Assembly: GCF_002632615.1 (NCBI RefSeq)
Contig: NZ_NITZ01000004.1
Coordinates: 62,001 to 126,000 of the forward strand
Source: Xenorhabdus miraniensis
GTDB lineage: Bacteria; Pseudomonadota; Gammaproteobacteria; Enterobacterales; Enterobacteriaceae
Length of the DNA stretch: 64,000 nucleotides
Direction of reading: 5' to 3'
Within the stretch, counting starts at the first letter, position 1; each line of letters begins with the position of its first letter. Below the pieces are notes generated by a model. That model ran no database searches. It was not told where the DNA came from and saw only the letters and a program-made list of their open reading frames with translations. Below, one piece after another: positions 22,489 through 31,808 of this stretch. The translations under genes and the position numbers were made by a program.

Positions 22489-24660
22489 TTAGTTCAGGTC
22501 GATGTCTTTACCGGTGATTTGTACCGGGCCACTGGCCTCAAACTTGAACTCACTGCCCTGAATGGTGATTTTGCCGCTGCTGTCCATACGCAGGACGCTG
22601 GCACCGCATTTCAGTTCAATCACGTCACCGGCCTTGATGGACAGGGTATTACCGACGGCAACGGATTTATGGCTGCCGACCTGCTCAGTCTGGCTGGCCC
22701 CGACGGTGGTATTCATGCTGGCCCCGACAGTCAGTGCGTAGGCCATGCCGATGGTTTCTGTGCTGGTGAATCTCACCATCTCGGTTTTGTGCGCATTGAC
22801 TTTGATGGCCTGGTTCTTCTCCACCGTTTCCGTGTGGTTCGCCAGGACATGGGTATCGCGGTTATTGAGCACTTTGGTGTTCATGTCTTTCTGCGCGTGC
22901 AGTGCCAGCCGTTCACTGCCCTTGGCATCCTCAAACAGCAGTTCGTTATACCCTTGCCCCTTGTGGGTTTTGGAGCGGAACGCCATCTGGGTTTTGCTGC
23001 CCGGCAAGGCCCCCGGCGGGATGTTGCTGGCATGGTAAGTCCGTCCGGTCACTATCGGCTGGTCGGGGTCGCCGTGCAGGAAGTCCACCACCACCTCCTG
23101 CCCGATACGCGGGATGGCCAGCATCCCCCAGCCCTGACCCGCCCACGGCTGGCTGACCCGTATCCAGCAGGAGCTTTGGTCGTCGCTCTTGCCGTAGCGG
23201 TCCCACGGGAACTGGAGGCGGATACGGCCATACTGATCACAGAAAATCTCTTCCCCCGCCGGGCCGACCACTTTGGCAATCTGCGGGCCATCAATCACCG
23301 GTTTGGGCAACGGTGCCGGGCGCCAGTTCTGGTTCTGGCGGATGAAAGAGAAGTGGCTGTTCAGTGTCGTGCCGGAGCCTGAGCTGGCAGTTTCCAGTGC
23401 CTGCGGCTGGCTGCCGCTGTGGCTGGCGGAAACGGTCTGCCATGACTGGTTCAGGTCTGCCCGGGGATGGTTATCGAGAATAAACAGTTTGCCCGGTTGC
23501 AGGGCGATGGCATTGCCGCTGCCCTGTCCGGTCACGGCGTCGCTGCGCAGCGCTTCCAGCCGGTAGCGGGTAAAATCCTTGCCGTGCGCCTCGTCCTTGA
23601 AACGGCCCGGGTAGTCGTAGTGCTCGTAGTACAGCTGTTGCAGGTTTTCGTCCCGCATCTGCTGGTGAAATTCTGCCGGCCAGGCCGGGTTCTTGAAGGT
23701 GTAATCCTTAAGCTGCACCTGAGCCGGGCGTACCTGCGCGCTGCTGGTCAGGCTGTTGACCGCCGGTTCGCCCAGCGTGCTGCCCTCACCCGGCTGATAG
23801 GGCAGGCGGATGCCCGGCGGCACTGAGCCGCAGTCATCGGCGAACACCAGCGTGTTGCGCCCGTTGCTGCATTCAAAGAAGTAGAAAATGCCCTCTTCCG
23901 CCGTCAGCCGTTGCAGGAAATCGAAATCGCTTTCCTGATACTGCACACAGAATTCGCGCTCCGGATGCGGGTGGCGCAGGTTAAACACCACGTCGCGGAT
24001 GCTGTGCTCCTTGAGGATTTTGGTGATGATGCCGGCGATGTTGAGCTGCTGGAAGATGCGCGAGTTCTGCCGCAGGGTCGTGCGCCACAAATCCGGCCGG
24101 ATACTCATCCGGTAGGTGGTTTGGTGCAGGCCGGTGTTGCCCTGCTCAAAGCGGGTGACGGTGCCGGTGATGCTGCGCTGTTCGATACCGTTTTGCAGAA
24201 TGGTCAGTGTCGCCGTGCGGTCCAGCACCAGCGGGAAGTCAATGGCGGGGTCGGCGCTCGCCAGCCCCACTTCCAGCACAAAGGGACGCGAGAAGTGTTC
24301 GCTCAGGCTGAAGTCGGTGACGACAAAGGTCTGTGCCGGCAACCCGCCTGCGGTCAGGGTGAACAACAGGCCGCTGGGATCAGTGCCACCCAGTCCCAAT
24401 AGCTGGCCGATTTGTTGCAACATTTTGCCTGCCGTCGTGTCACCGGCGGCGGCTTGGGCAGCCAGCCCGGCTTTTTGTCCCTGTCCACCGGCAAAGCCGC
24501 CGCCCATGCCGCTGATCATGCTACCGGCACCCGCAGCAATATTCCCCCCCGCTCCCGTCAACAGCCCTTTGGCCTGTTTCACCCTCTGCGTCGTTTGCTG
24601 GCCTTGTTCTAACAGCGTTTTTCCTTTCTTCAATTGTGTGAGGTGCTTTTTCACTGACAT
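22489..24660 (-). CDS. vgrG: VgrG spike protein with an N-terminal extension
   Basis: 723-residue type VI secretion spike protein. The phage-tail gp27-like base starts near residue 97 (GLLFTLTAGGLPAQTF). The gp5-like OB-fold is around KVVGPAGEEIFCDQYGRIRLQFPWD, and the beta-helical C-terminus has ETVEKNQ...VGASMNTTVGASQTEQVGSH repeats and ends TGKDIDLN. Residues 1-95 are an extension: a basic Lys/Gln-rich helix, then a Gly/Ala-rich stretch, absent from typical VgrGs. AGGGAG lies 10 bases before the ATG. First gene of the vgrG-DUF2169-PAAR-rhs operon. No tss genes are in the window, so the secretion machine must be encoded elsewhere. Confidence 0.92.
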   Translation of the reverse strand: MSVKKHLTQLKKGKTLLEQGQQTTQRVKQAKGLLTGAGGNIAAGAGSMISGMGGGFAGGQGQKAGLAAQAAAGDTTAGKMLQQIGQLLGLGGTDPSGLLFTLTAGGLPAQTFVVTDFSLSEHFSRPFVLEVGLASADPAIDFPLVLDRTATLTILQNGIEQRSITGTVTRFEQGNTGLHQTTYRMSIRPDLWRTTLRQNSRIFQQLNIAGIITKILKEHSIRDVVFNLRHPHPEREFCVQYQESDFDFLQRLTAEEGIFYFFECSNGRNTLVFADDCGSVPPGIRLPYQPGEGSTLGEPAVNSLTSSAQVRPAQVQLKDYTFKNPAWPAEFHQQMRDENLQQLYYEHYDYPGRFKDEAHGKDFTRYRLEALRSDAVTGQGSGNAIALQPGKLFILDNHPRADLNQSWQTVSASHSGSQPQALETASSGSGTTLNSHFSFIRQNQNWRPAPLPKPVIDGPQIAKVVGPAGEEIFCDQYGRIRLQFPWDRYGKSDDQSSCWIRVSQPWAGQGWGMLAIPRIGQEVVVDFLHGDPDQPIVTGRTYHASNIPPGALPGSKTQMAFRSKTHKGQGYNELLFEDAKGSERLALHAQKDMNTKVLNNRDTHVLANHTETVEKNQAIKVNAHKTEMVRFTSTETIGMAYALTVGASMNTTVGASQTEQVGSHKSVAVGNTLSIKAGDVIELKCGASVLRMDSSGKITIQGSEFKFEASGPVQITGKDIDLN

Positions 24661-25358
24661 TTATTCTGTCTCCCTGAGATGATGGAACGTGATGAAATAG
24701 ACTATCCCGCCTGATAGCAACGCAGGCCATAACATTCAGGCACAAGATTTAAATTTAACTCACATTGTCTCCGACCAATTGGTTAATTAAGGGTGCAATA
24801 CGCTGTGTTGCGATAATTTGAAGGAGTTTTGTTGTCCGGATATATCGGCTGATTTGTAGTAAATAAAATGGGGGAAATAATAAATAACAAATGAGTCAAG
24901 ACCAAACTAAATCGAGTGAAATAAAAACCAGCATCTGACAATAACAGCGTAAAAAGTTAAAATGATTACCATTTTAGTGTTAAATTCTGTTTTTTTATAA
25001 TTAATGGGTTTTAAATCTAAAAGCGCTTGGGGTTAATTTTGTTTATGCCTTTGATTAATAATCGAAATTTTATATTTAAATTTTGGAAAAAAAGCATGAT
25101 CGTTTTTGATAGGTGAAATTCGTCACATTTTAATCATTGGTAAAACGATATTTATGCGTAATCACTAACTTGAAATAATCTTTTTATTATTGACCTGATT
25201 ATCAAAAGTTTTCTTCTGTAAATATGAATTAATTATTCATTTTCTAAAAGAGATAACTGAACTAATGAAGGGATTATTATAAATACTGAGGAAATATGAC
25301 TTAGGGACATGCGCGTCACTTATATTATTCTGCCAACACACATATCCCACCATTAAGA
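24661..25358. other. AT-rich gene-free gap between vgrG and panC
   Basis: About 700 bp with no supportable gene on either strand. It must hold the vgrG promoter. A palindrome AAAATG-ATTAC-CATTTT at 24959-24975 is the only clear symmetric element and may be an operator. The low GC is typical of sites silenced by H-NS, which is an inference. Confidence 0.5.
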
Positions 25359-26216
25359 TCAGTCAGCCAAATCAACCTGCTGATTGTCAATCAGTCTTGT
25401 TTGGCCTAACCATGCAGCCATAAGGATCACGGCTTTTTTGCTTTGTGCTGTCAATGGAGCCAGATTTTCTGCATCGCGGATAAACAATTCATCAGGCATA
25501 AAGCCCTCTTCCCGTAAATGCGCAGAGGTTAATTCAATCAGCCGCTCTGTATCCCGTTCTCCGTTCCTTAAGCGTTCCGCTATACACTGCATGGCCTTAT
25601 TCAGCAACGGTGCAATTTTTTTCTCTTCAGCAGACAAGAGGTTATTACGTGAACTCAGAGCCAATCCATTTTTATCACGGATAATAGGCACGGATACCAA
25701 TGTAATGTCGTAAGCCATATCTGCAATCATTTTGCGGATAATCTGCAATTGCTGAAAATCTTTTTCACCAAAATAAACCAAATCGGGTTGGATTAAATTA
25801 AACAATTTGCTGACAACCGTTGTAACGCCACGAAAATGCCCCGGACGGCTGGCACCTTCAAGCATATGAGATAGCTCTGGCACTTCGACAAACGTTTGAT
25901 TGCTGTTTAAACCGTTCGGGTACATTTCGCCAACGCTGGGTGCGAAGACTAATTCAACATTGTGACGGCTGAGTTTCTCGCAATCTTCTTGCAAGGTCCG
26001 GGGATAATTGACCAGATCATCTTCCCGGTCAAATTGCATTGGATTGACGAAAATACTGACAATAACAACATCAGCCTGCGTTTTGGCGGTATCAACCAAT
26101 GCCATGTGGCCATCGTGCAGATTTCCCATCGTAGGGACAAAAGCAATACGCTTGCCAGCTTGACGCCAACGGCGGATCTCACGGCGTAAAATTGGGATTG
26201 TTTCTATAATCAGCAT
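25359..26216 (-). CDS. panC: Pantothenate synthetase PanC
   Basis: Condenses pantoate and beta-alanine with ATP to make pantothenate, the last step before CoA-specific reactions. The 285-residue product shows the HIGH-like nucleotide-binding motif ([16 protein letters not shown]), FVNPMQF, the pantoate-binding region ([12 protein letters not shown]), [10 protein letters not shown] and the KMSKS-like [12 protein letters not shown]. Length matches E. coli (283). It lies downstream of panB by 38 bases on the same strand. panD, which supplies beta-alanine, is not between them and must be elsewhere. Confidence 0.95.
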   Translation of the reverse strand: MLIIETIPILRREIRRWRQAGKRIAFVPTMGNLHDGHMALVDTAKTQADVVIVSIFVNPMQFDREDDLVNYPRTLQEDCEKLSRHNVELVFAPSVGEMYPNGLNSNQTFVEVPELSHMLEGASRPGHFRGVTTVVSKLFNLIQPDLVYFGEKDFQQLQIIRKMIADMAYDITLVSVPIIRDKNGLALSSRNNLLSAEEKKIAPLLNKAMQCIAERLRNGERDTERLIELTSAHLREEGFMPDELFIRDAENLAPLTAQSKKAVILMAAWLGQTRLIDNQQVDLAD

Positions 26217-26254
26217 TGCTGTACTCCTTTAATTAGCAGTCATGCTGGAGAGAA

Positions 26255-27049
26255 TTACTTGAATGAATGTGCTTGGTCGGGATAGGCTCCGCTTTCTACC
26301 TGTTCTTTATACAGGCGGATAGCATCCCTGACATTGCCAGTTTCTTTGAGAAAGTCTTTGGCAAATTTAGGTGGTCTTGCGGTAATGCCCAAGGCATCGT
26401 GCATAACCAGAATTTGAGCATCTGTACCATTACCGGCACCGATTCCAATCACTGGGATTGTGGTGAGCTGGTCGGTAATTTGACGTGCAAGCTCGGCAGG
26501 AACGCATTCTAACAACAGTATTTGCATGCCAGAATCTTTTAGGGCGATAGCATCGGCCATTAATTGATTTGCGGATGATTCATCACGACCCTGAACTTTA
26601 TACCCGCCAAGGATATTAACGGATTGCGGCATTAAGCCTAAATGGATACAGACAGGAACAGAACGCTCAGTCAGCATTCTCACCGTATCACAGAGCCAGC
26701 TTCCACCCTCAATTTTGACCATGTTGGCACCGGCACGCATGAGCTTGGCTGCATTCTCACAAGCTTGCTCTGGTGTGGCGTAACTCATGAATGGCATATC
26801 TGTAATTAAGAAAGAATCCGGTGCTCCAGTGCGAACGCAACGAGTATGGTAAATGGCATCTTCCATTGTGACGGGTAAGGTAGAATCGAACCCCTGCACA
26901 GTCATACCCAGTGAATCGCCAATCAGCATGACATTGATGCCTTGTTCGGCGAAAAGGTGGGCGAAACTGGCATCGTAAGCGGTGATAGTTGCGAACTTAC
27001 GTTTTTCTTTTTTTAACTGACGTAGGTCAGCCAGGGTGGTTGGTTTCAT
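26255..27049 (-). CDS. panB: Ketopantoate hydroxymethyltransferase PanB
   Basis: Transfers a hydroxymethyl group from methylene-tetrahydrofolate to 2-oxoisovalerate, the first committed step of pantothenate synthesis. 264 residues, the exact E. coli length, when started at ATG 27049, which has AGGAG six bases upstream; upstream frames extend further without a family match. Metal and substrate motifs are visible: [34 protein letters not shown] and [17 protein letters not shown]. Confidence 0.95.
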   Translation of the reverse strand: MKPTTLADLRQLKKEKRKFATITAYDASFAHLFAEQGINVMLIGDSLGMTVQGFDSTLPVTMEDAIYHTRCVRTGAPDSFLITDMPFMSYATPEQACENAAKLMRAGANMVKIEGGSWLCDTVRMLTERSVPVCIHLGLMPQSVNILGGYKVQGRDESSANQLMADAIALKDSGMQILLLECVPAELARQITDQLTTIPVIGIGAGNGTDAQILVMHDALGITARPPKFAKDFLKETGNVRDAIRLYKEQVESGAYPDQAHSFK

Positions 27050-27124
27050 TATTATCTCCTGAATAGTTATACCCACTATCTTTCATGTTGTGATCGTAGT
27101 TGCAACCTGAAATTCATTAGGTAT

Positions 27125-27174
27125 AGGGCCTATCCCATTGGCTTGTTCAGAAAGCACCCAATAGGATAGGCCCT
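27125..27174 (-). terminator. Long hairpin between folK and panB
   Basis: Arms 27125-27141 and 27158-27174 (AGGGCCTATCC...AGGATAGGCCCT) pair over about 16 of 17 bases around a 16-nt loop. It lies between folK and panB on the minus strand and probably separates the pcnB-folK and panBC transcripts. There is no T-run, so attenuation or mRNA protection is also possible. Confidence 0.5.
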
Positions 27175-27230
27175 GATTATCCAGAAATCGGCCACGGCTG
27201 TATGAGATGTTGAATTACAAAATATGCGAG

Positions 27231-27713
27231 CTATAACCAAAGCATCAGGCCATTTTCTGGGACTTTTTGTAATCGTTCTGCCAGTGTTTCTCCATCGGGG
27301 AACACAAGATCCGGTGCAATTTCTGCAAGCGGGTAAAGCATAAATTCGCGCTGTTTTAGACCATAGTGGGGAACAGTCAGGCGTTCAGTATTAATTATAT
27401 GATCACCAAACAGCATGATATCCAGATCGAGTGTTCTTGGCCCCCAGCGTTCATTTTTGCGAACACGGCCTTGCGCCAGTTCGATTGCCTGAGTGTGATC
27501 AAGCAAAGTCTCTGGTGGCAATTGAGTTTCCAATGCGACAGCAAGGTTGAGATAATCAGGCTGATCCTGTGGCCCCATGGGTTTAGTCCGATAAAAAGAT
27601 GATCGAACAACAAAAGTGGTATCAGGGATATTTTTCAAAGCAGCAAGTGCATTATCAACTTGCTGCAAAGGATCGGCCAAATTACTGCCAATGGCAATAT
27701 AAACCCGCGTCAT
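27231..27713 (-). CDS. folK: HPPK, 6-hydroxymethyl-dihydropterin pyrophosphokinase FolK
   Basis: Transfers pyrophosphate from ATP to 6-hydroxymethyl-7,8-dihydropterin in folate synthesis. Started at ATG 27713 (MTRVYIAIGSNLADPL), it is 160 residues, like E. coli FolK (159). The HPPK signature RWGPRTLDLDIMLFGD and the binding residues in SSFYRTKPMGPQDQPDYLN are present. The start lies one base past the pcnB stop (TAATATG), giving tight coupling. Folate and pantothenate genes are adjacent here, which fits PanB's use of a folate cofactor. Confidence 0.94.
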   Translation of the reverse strand: MTRVYIAIGSNLADPLQQVDNALAALKNIPDTTFVVRSSFYRTKPMGPQDQPDYLNLAVALETQLPPETLLDHTQAIELAQGRVRKNERWGPRTLDLDIMLFGDHIINTERLTVPHYGLKQREFMLYPLAEIAPDLVFPDGETLAERLQKVPENGLMLWL

Positions 27714-27714
27714 A

Positions 27715-29271
27715 TTAACCATTGTTCCTGTTTTGGCGAGTGTACCCACCGTGTCCACCTCGGCGGGAACGTGTCCGACGACGAATGGGTTCATTACCCA
27801 GTTCTGATATCATTCCACGCTGCTGCGAAGGTGTTGACTGTTGGAATTCAGCCCACCACTGTACCAGCTCTTTCAGCTCATGGCGTGGTTCAATACTGGC
27901 ACGTAACTCCAGTAAATCATATGCAGCACGAAACTTAGGATGCTCCATCAGCTTATTCGCGCGCTTTCCTTGACGGCGCGGCAAGCGAAGCTGAAGTAAC
28001 CAGATATCCCGCATGGTTGTGGTATGTCGCTTCGGAATGGCAATCGAACGGCACTGCTCATCTAGAATATCATTCATTGCCAGTGCGAAAGCATCGTAAT
28101 ACTGTAATCCGCCTTCCTGTGACAGTTTTTCCGCATGTTCGAGTAATGGATACCAAAGCATGGCAGCGAATAAGAAAGCCGGGTTAACCCGCCTGTCATT
28201 CTGTAAGCGGTAATCGGTATTTTTCAGAACCTGTGCCAACAGTTTTTCCATCGGAGAATCAGCGCATTGGGTGAAACAGCGTTGAATCATGGGGAATAAT
28301 GGCTGGAACAGATGATATTCACGCAACAATTTATAGGTGTTGTAACCTTGCCCCGACTGTAACAGTTTCAGTGATTCTTCAAACAGGCGTGCTGACGGAA
28401 TGTCCTGCAACAGAAATGCAAGGCGTGGGATCGGCTCGGCGGTGGCTGGTTCAATGGTCATGTTCAGTTTGCTGGCAAAACGAACGGCCCGCAGCATACG
28501 TACAGGATCTTCCCGATAACGTGTTTCTGGATCACCAATCAGGCGGATAATGCCTGCGTTGAGATCTGCCATGCCGCCGACATAATCCCGCAGCGCAAAA
28601 TCATCAATGCCGTAATAGAGACTATTGATCGTGAAATCGCGACGGGCTGCGTCTTCTTCAACCGAACCAAAGATATTATCACGCAGTAACATGCCGCTCT
28701 GGGCTTTATGTGACTGGTTCCGGTCATTACTTTCAACTTGCTCATGTGGCCCGCGGAAGGTAGCAACTTCAATGACATCCGGCCCAAACATAATATGGGC
28801 CAGGCGAAAGCGGCGGCCAACAAGACGGCAATTGCGGAACAATTTACGCACCTGCTCTGGTGTGGCGTTGGTGGCTATATCGAAATCTTTAGGCTGCTTG
28901 TGCAGCAATAGATCACGAACGCCACCGCCGACCAGATAGGCGTCAAAACCTGACTTATTCAGGCGATACAGAACTTTCAGGGCATTATCACTAATGTCTT
29001 TACGTGAAATCGGATGTTGTTCCCGAGGGATCACAGTGATCGGGGAGTCCGAAGGTTTTTCCTTGGCGGATTTTTTCCTCATTTTGTCGTTGTCGGCATG
29101 TGATAAAGATGAATGATTTCCTCTGCGACGTTTACGCAGAGAACTGCTCTCTGTTTGAGCAGAATGGTCAGATACGGTGGCTGGCCTTTCACTGACTGCC
29201 TGTGCGTCGCGTTTTACCCTGTTATCGCGGATCAGCAAATTACGGCAGAAAGTTGCTACTCGGTTAAAAAT
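27715..29271 (-). CDS. pcnB: Poly(A) polymerase I PcnB, probable AUU start
   Basis: Adds poly(A) tails to RNA 3' ends and promotes decay. The nucleotidyltransferase core has [11 protein letters not shown] and [21 protein letters not shown]; the C-terminus is basic and Arg-rich. No ATG opens the frame. Upstream of the first TTG the reading frame continues with codons for [12 protein letters not shown], matching the known E. coli N-terminus (FTRVANFCRKVL), and is preceded by ATT at 29271-29269 with GAGGTG 4 bases before it. E. coli pcnB is known to start at AUU, so I place the start there (518 residues). A Ser/Lys-rich insert of about 45 residues follows before the conserved core. Confidence 0.9.
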   Translation of the reverse strand: MFNRVATFCRNLLIRDNRVKRDAQAVSERPATVSDHSAQTESSSLRKRRRGNHSSLSHADNDKMRKKSAKEKPSDSPITVIPREQHPISRKDISDNALKVLYRLNKSGFDAYLVGGGVRDLLLHKQPKDFDIATNATPEQVRKLFRNCRLVGRRFRLAHIMFGPDVIEVATFRGPHEQVESNDRNQSHKAQSGMLLRDNIFGSVEEDAARRDFTINSLYYGIDDFALRDYVGGMADLNAGIIRLIGDPETRYREDPVRMLRAVRFASKLNMTIEPATAEPIPRLAFLLQDIPSARLFEESLKLLQSGQGYNTYKLLREYHLFQPLFPMIQRCFTQCADSPMEKLLAQVLKNTDYRLQNDRRVNPAFLFAAMLWYPLLEHAEKLSQEGGLQYYDAFALAMNDILDEQCRSIAIPKRHTTTMRDIWLLQLRLPRRQGKRANKLMEHPKFRAAYDLLELRASIEPRHELKELVQWWAEFQQSTPSQQRGMISELGNEPIRRRTRSRRGGHGGYTRQNRNNG

Positions 29272-29373
29272 GGGACACCTCGATAGTGACTAATCAATTA
29301 AAACAAAAAACAGCCGCCAATCATAACTTACTGGACATTTTTTGAGAATGCTTACAGCGCTAATAGCAACACT

Positions 29374-30270
29374 TTATTTAAATTGGCAATAGGTTATGTT
29401 TTTTGGCGAAATCGTGTTTATATTCCAACTGTCGATAGCCTGCTGTAGCAGTTGTTCTGTAGAGAGGTCCTGCCAGCCTACGATAATTGGTTGATTCAAA
29501 AATGATAACGCATCAATAAGCACTTGCCTTGGATCATTCAGAGGGATCGGTTGGGCATGATTTTGCTTAGAAAGCTTATTTCCTTCTCTATTTAACACGA
29601 GAGGTAAATGTACATAATCCGGCATTTTAAAATTCAAGTGCTGATACAGAGATAGCTGGCGAACCGTTGGCTCAATTAAATCTGCCCCTCTGACAATTTC
29701 AGTGACGCCCTGATAGTTATCATCAATAACAACGACAAGATTATAGGCGAATAACCCATCTTTGCGATGAATAATGAAATCTTCTTCCGCCATTGCCATA
29801 GACACGGTGATGTGCCCTTGCAATTTATCGCAAAAACCATGAACCGGATGGTGTTGTTTCAGGCGAATTGCCGCATTATGGCTCGGTAAGTGTGAATGAC
29901 GACAGTGTTTATCATAAAAACCGCCCAGTTGTTGAATGCGCTGGCGGGTACAGGTACAGCAATAGCTATTTCCCTGCTGTTTTAACTGATCGAGGATGGC
30001 ACGATAGGCTTCATGGCGTTGGGATTGATAAAGAACGTCGTCATCCCAGTAAAGGCCATAATGCTCAAGGGTTTTCAATATCCGATTGGCGGCTCCGGGT
30101 ACTTCCCGTGGGGGATCTATGTCGTCAATACGCATCAGCCATTTCCCATGACAGGCACGTGCTTGCAGATAACTGCCCAGTGCAGTCACCAGGGAACCGA
30201 AATGGAGATCGCCGGAAGGTGACGGAGCGAAGCGCCCAATATATAACGAGGAGTGTTCAGATTGAATCAT
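29374..30270 (-). CDS. gluQ: Glutamyl-Q tRNA(Asp) synthetase GluQ (YadB)
   Basis: GluRS paralogue without an anticodon-binding domain that attaches Glu to queuosine in tRNA-Asp. Visible motifs: HIGH-like [14 protein letters not shown], a Cys-rich zinc site ([10 protein letters not shown]...YDKHCRHSH) and the KMSKS-like NKLSKQNHA. Start ATG 30270 gives 298 residues (E. coli about 308). Its position after dksA is as in E. coli, where expression depends on read-through of a terminator; the same arrangement is present here. Confidence 0.93.
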   Translation of the reverse strand: MIQSEHSSLYIGRFAPSPSGDLHFGSLVTALGSYLQARACHGKWLMRIDDIDPPREVPGAANRILKTLEHYGLYWDDDVLYQSQRHEAYRAILDQLKQQGNSYCCTCTRQRIQQLGGFYDKHCRHSHLPSHNAAIRLKQHHPVHGFCDKLQGHITVSMAMAEEDFIIHRKDGLFAYNLVVVIDDNYQGVTEIVRGADLIEPTVRQLSLYQHLNFKMPDYVHLPLVLNREGNKLSKQNHAQPIPLNDPRQVLIDALSFLNQPIIVGWQDLSTEQLLQQAIDSWNINTISPKNITYCQFK

Positions 30271-30291
30271 ATCAGGATCAATGTAGGGGAA

Positions 30292-30313
30292 TACGGCGCT
30301 GTTCAGCGCCGTA
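30292..30313 (-). terminator. Hairpin between dksA and gluQ
   Basis: TACGGCGCTG-TT-CAGCGCCGTA, a perfect 10-bp stem 15 bases after the dksA stop and 22 bases before the gluQ ATG. The following tract (TTCCCCTAC) is only weakly U-rich, so partial read-through into gluQ is likely. Confidence 0.7.
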
Positions 30314-30328
30314 CTTAACCCTATTTTG

Positions 30329-30784
30329 TTAGCCAGCCATTTGCTTTTCGCGAATTTCAGCCAACGTCTTACAGTCAATACATAAATCGGCTGTTGGGCG
30401 AGCTTCTAAACGGCGGATGCCGATTTCAACCCCACAGGACTCACAATAGCCGAAGTCGTCCTCTTCGACTTTTTTCAGCGTTTTCTCGATCTTTTTGATC
30501 AACTTACGCTCACGATCCCGATTACGTAATTCAAGACTGAACTCTTCTTCTTGCGCCGCACGGTCAACTGGATCAGGGAAGTTTGCTGCCTCATCTTGCA
30601 TATGAGATACAGTACGGTCTACTTCATCCCTGAGTTGATTGCGCCATGCTTCCAGAATCAGCTTGAAATGCTCTAACTGGGCATCGTTCATGTATTCTTC
30701 GCCTGGCTTTTCCTGGTAGGGTCCTACCCCAGCGATGGCGAGAATGCTCAAGGACGAGGTTTTACGTTTTTGCCCTTCTTGCAT
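30329..30784 (-). CDS. dksA: RNA polymerase-binding transcription factor DksA
   Basis: Binds the RNA polymerase secondary channel and works with ppGpp in the stringent response; relA is also in this window. 151 residues, identical in length to E. coli. The coiled-coil tip acidic motif is Asp71, Asp74, Ala76 (DPVDRAA), and the C4 zinc finger is CESCG...CIDCK. The start is ATG 30784; the longer upstream frame is in the leader, which also contains a GC-rich hairpin (30821-30838). Confidence 0.96.
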   Translation of the reverse strand: MQEGQKRKTSSLSILAIAGVGPYQEKPGEEYMNDAQLEHFKLILEAWRNQLRDEVDRTVSHMQDEAANFPDPVDRAAQEEEFSLELRNRDRERKLIKKIEKTLKKVEEDDFGYCESCGVEIGIRRLEARPTADLCIDCKTLAEIREKQMAG

Positions 30785-30851
30785 AATGCTTCTCCTTACA
30801 CACGCACTATCAAACGGCCCCCCAACAGCAGGGGGAAAAAATAGGCCGCTA

Positions 30852-30880
30852 TAAATAGCAGATGACTGCGAGGTTGGCAA
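30852..30880 (-). promoter_or_regulatory. Probable dksA promoter
   Basis: On the minus strand -35 TTGCCA (30880-30875), a 17-bp spacer and -10 TATTTA (30857-30852), about 70 bases before the dksA ATG. A second start inside sfsA is not excluded. Confidence 0.6.
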
Positions 30881-30978
30881 TTGTTCCTGCCATTAGTTTT
30901 GCAATGCTGTGAAGGCAGACATGTTTACTGCTTAAATATATCGCAAAACTAACCTCGTCAGCATGATCTGTTTACAAA

Positions 30979-31689
30979 TTATCCTATTGATAAAAAAGGC
31001 AATTTGTCACTTAGTATCATCCTGCCTTCTGTCATGTTGGCCTTGTAACAAATTACTTCGACCCCTGAATTACATGCTTGTTCCAAAAGAAAAGCATAAT
31101 CATGGTCAATATGTTTTGCTGCCGCAACCTGACTGATCCCAGAATGTAAAACAGCAAATAACAGGACAGCGCGCTGACCTTGTTGTGCTATCAATGATAG
31201 CTCACGTAAATGTTTTTGCCCGCGAATTGTTACCGCATCGGGAAAATAACCATAATTTTCCTGTAACAACGTTACTGACTTGACTTCAATATAACAATTA
31301 ACTCGTTGTTTTGATTGTAACAATAAATCTATACGGCTTTTCTCTTTTCCATAACTCACCTCACGGCTAATTTGCTCATAACCAGATAATTCCGAAATTA
31401 CCTTTTTTTCAATGGCTTGATAGACCAAATCATTGGCTCTGAGGGTATTGACACAAATCCAGTGCCCATTTTGAGTCTGCGTCAGTTCCCAGCTATTCGG
31501 GTATTTACGTTTGGGATTGTCGGATGTGGAATACCAGACAGTATCTCCCGGTGTAGCACAACCTGTCATTGCACCCGTATTGGCACAGTGTATGGTAAGT
31601 GTTTCTCCTTCTGGTGTAAGGACATCTGCCAGAAAGCGCTTATAACGGCGGATTAAAGTGGCAGGCTTTAGGGGTGGCGAAAATTCCAT
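30979..31689 (-). CDS. sfsA: Sugar fermentation stimulation protein SfsA
   Basis: 236-residue nucleic-acid-binding protein of the SfsA family, originally linked to maltose gene expression; its real role is unclear. Typical segments: [29 protein letters not shown] and [11 protein letters not shown]. The last two carry acidic residues of a nuclease-like fold. Start ATG 31689 follows AAAGGAAAG. It lies upstream of dksA as in E. coli and is divergent from hrpB. Confidence 0.92.
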   Translation of the reverse strand: MEFSPPLKPATLIRRYKRFLADVLTPEGETLTIHCANTGAMTGCATPGDTVWYSTSDNPKRKYPNSWELTQTQNGHWICVNTLRANDLVYQAIEKKVISELSGYEQISREVSYGKEKSRIDLLLQSKQRVNCYIEVKSVTLLQENYGYFPDAVTIRGQKHLRELSLIAQQGQRAVLLFAVLHSGISQVAAAKHIDHDYAFLLEQACNSGVEVICYKANMTEGRMILSDKLPFLSIG

Positions 31690-31808
31690 AAACTTTCCTT
31701 TATAACCCGTGATCGACAATCTCAGTAACCTGAAATTCGATGAAATGAAATCAAAGATGCTAATGCTACAATGGCATCTGTTGAAAGTTAATCCATTATG
31801 GTGATCCT

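Noticed and set aside
22372..23382. 336-codon plus-strand frame
   Set aside because: Antisense to vgrG and DUF2169, no recognisable domain.
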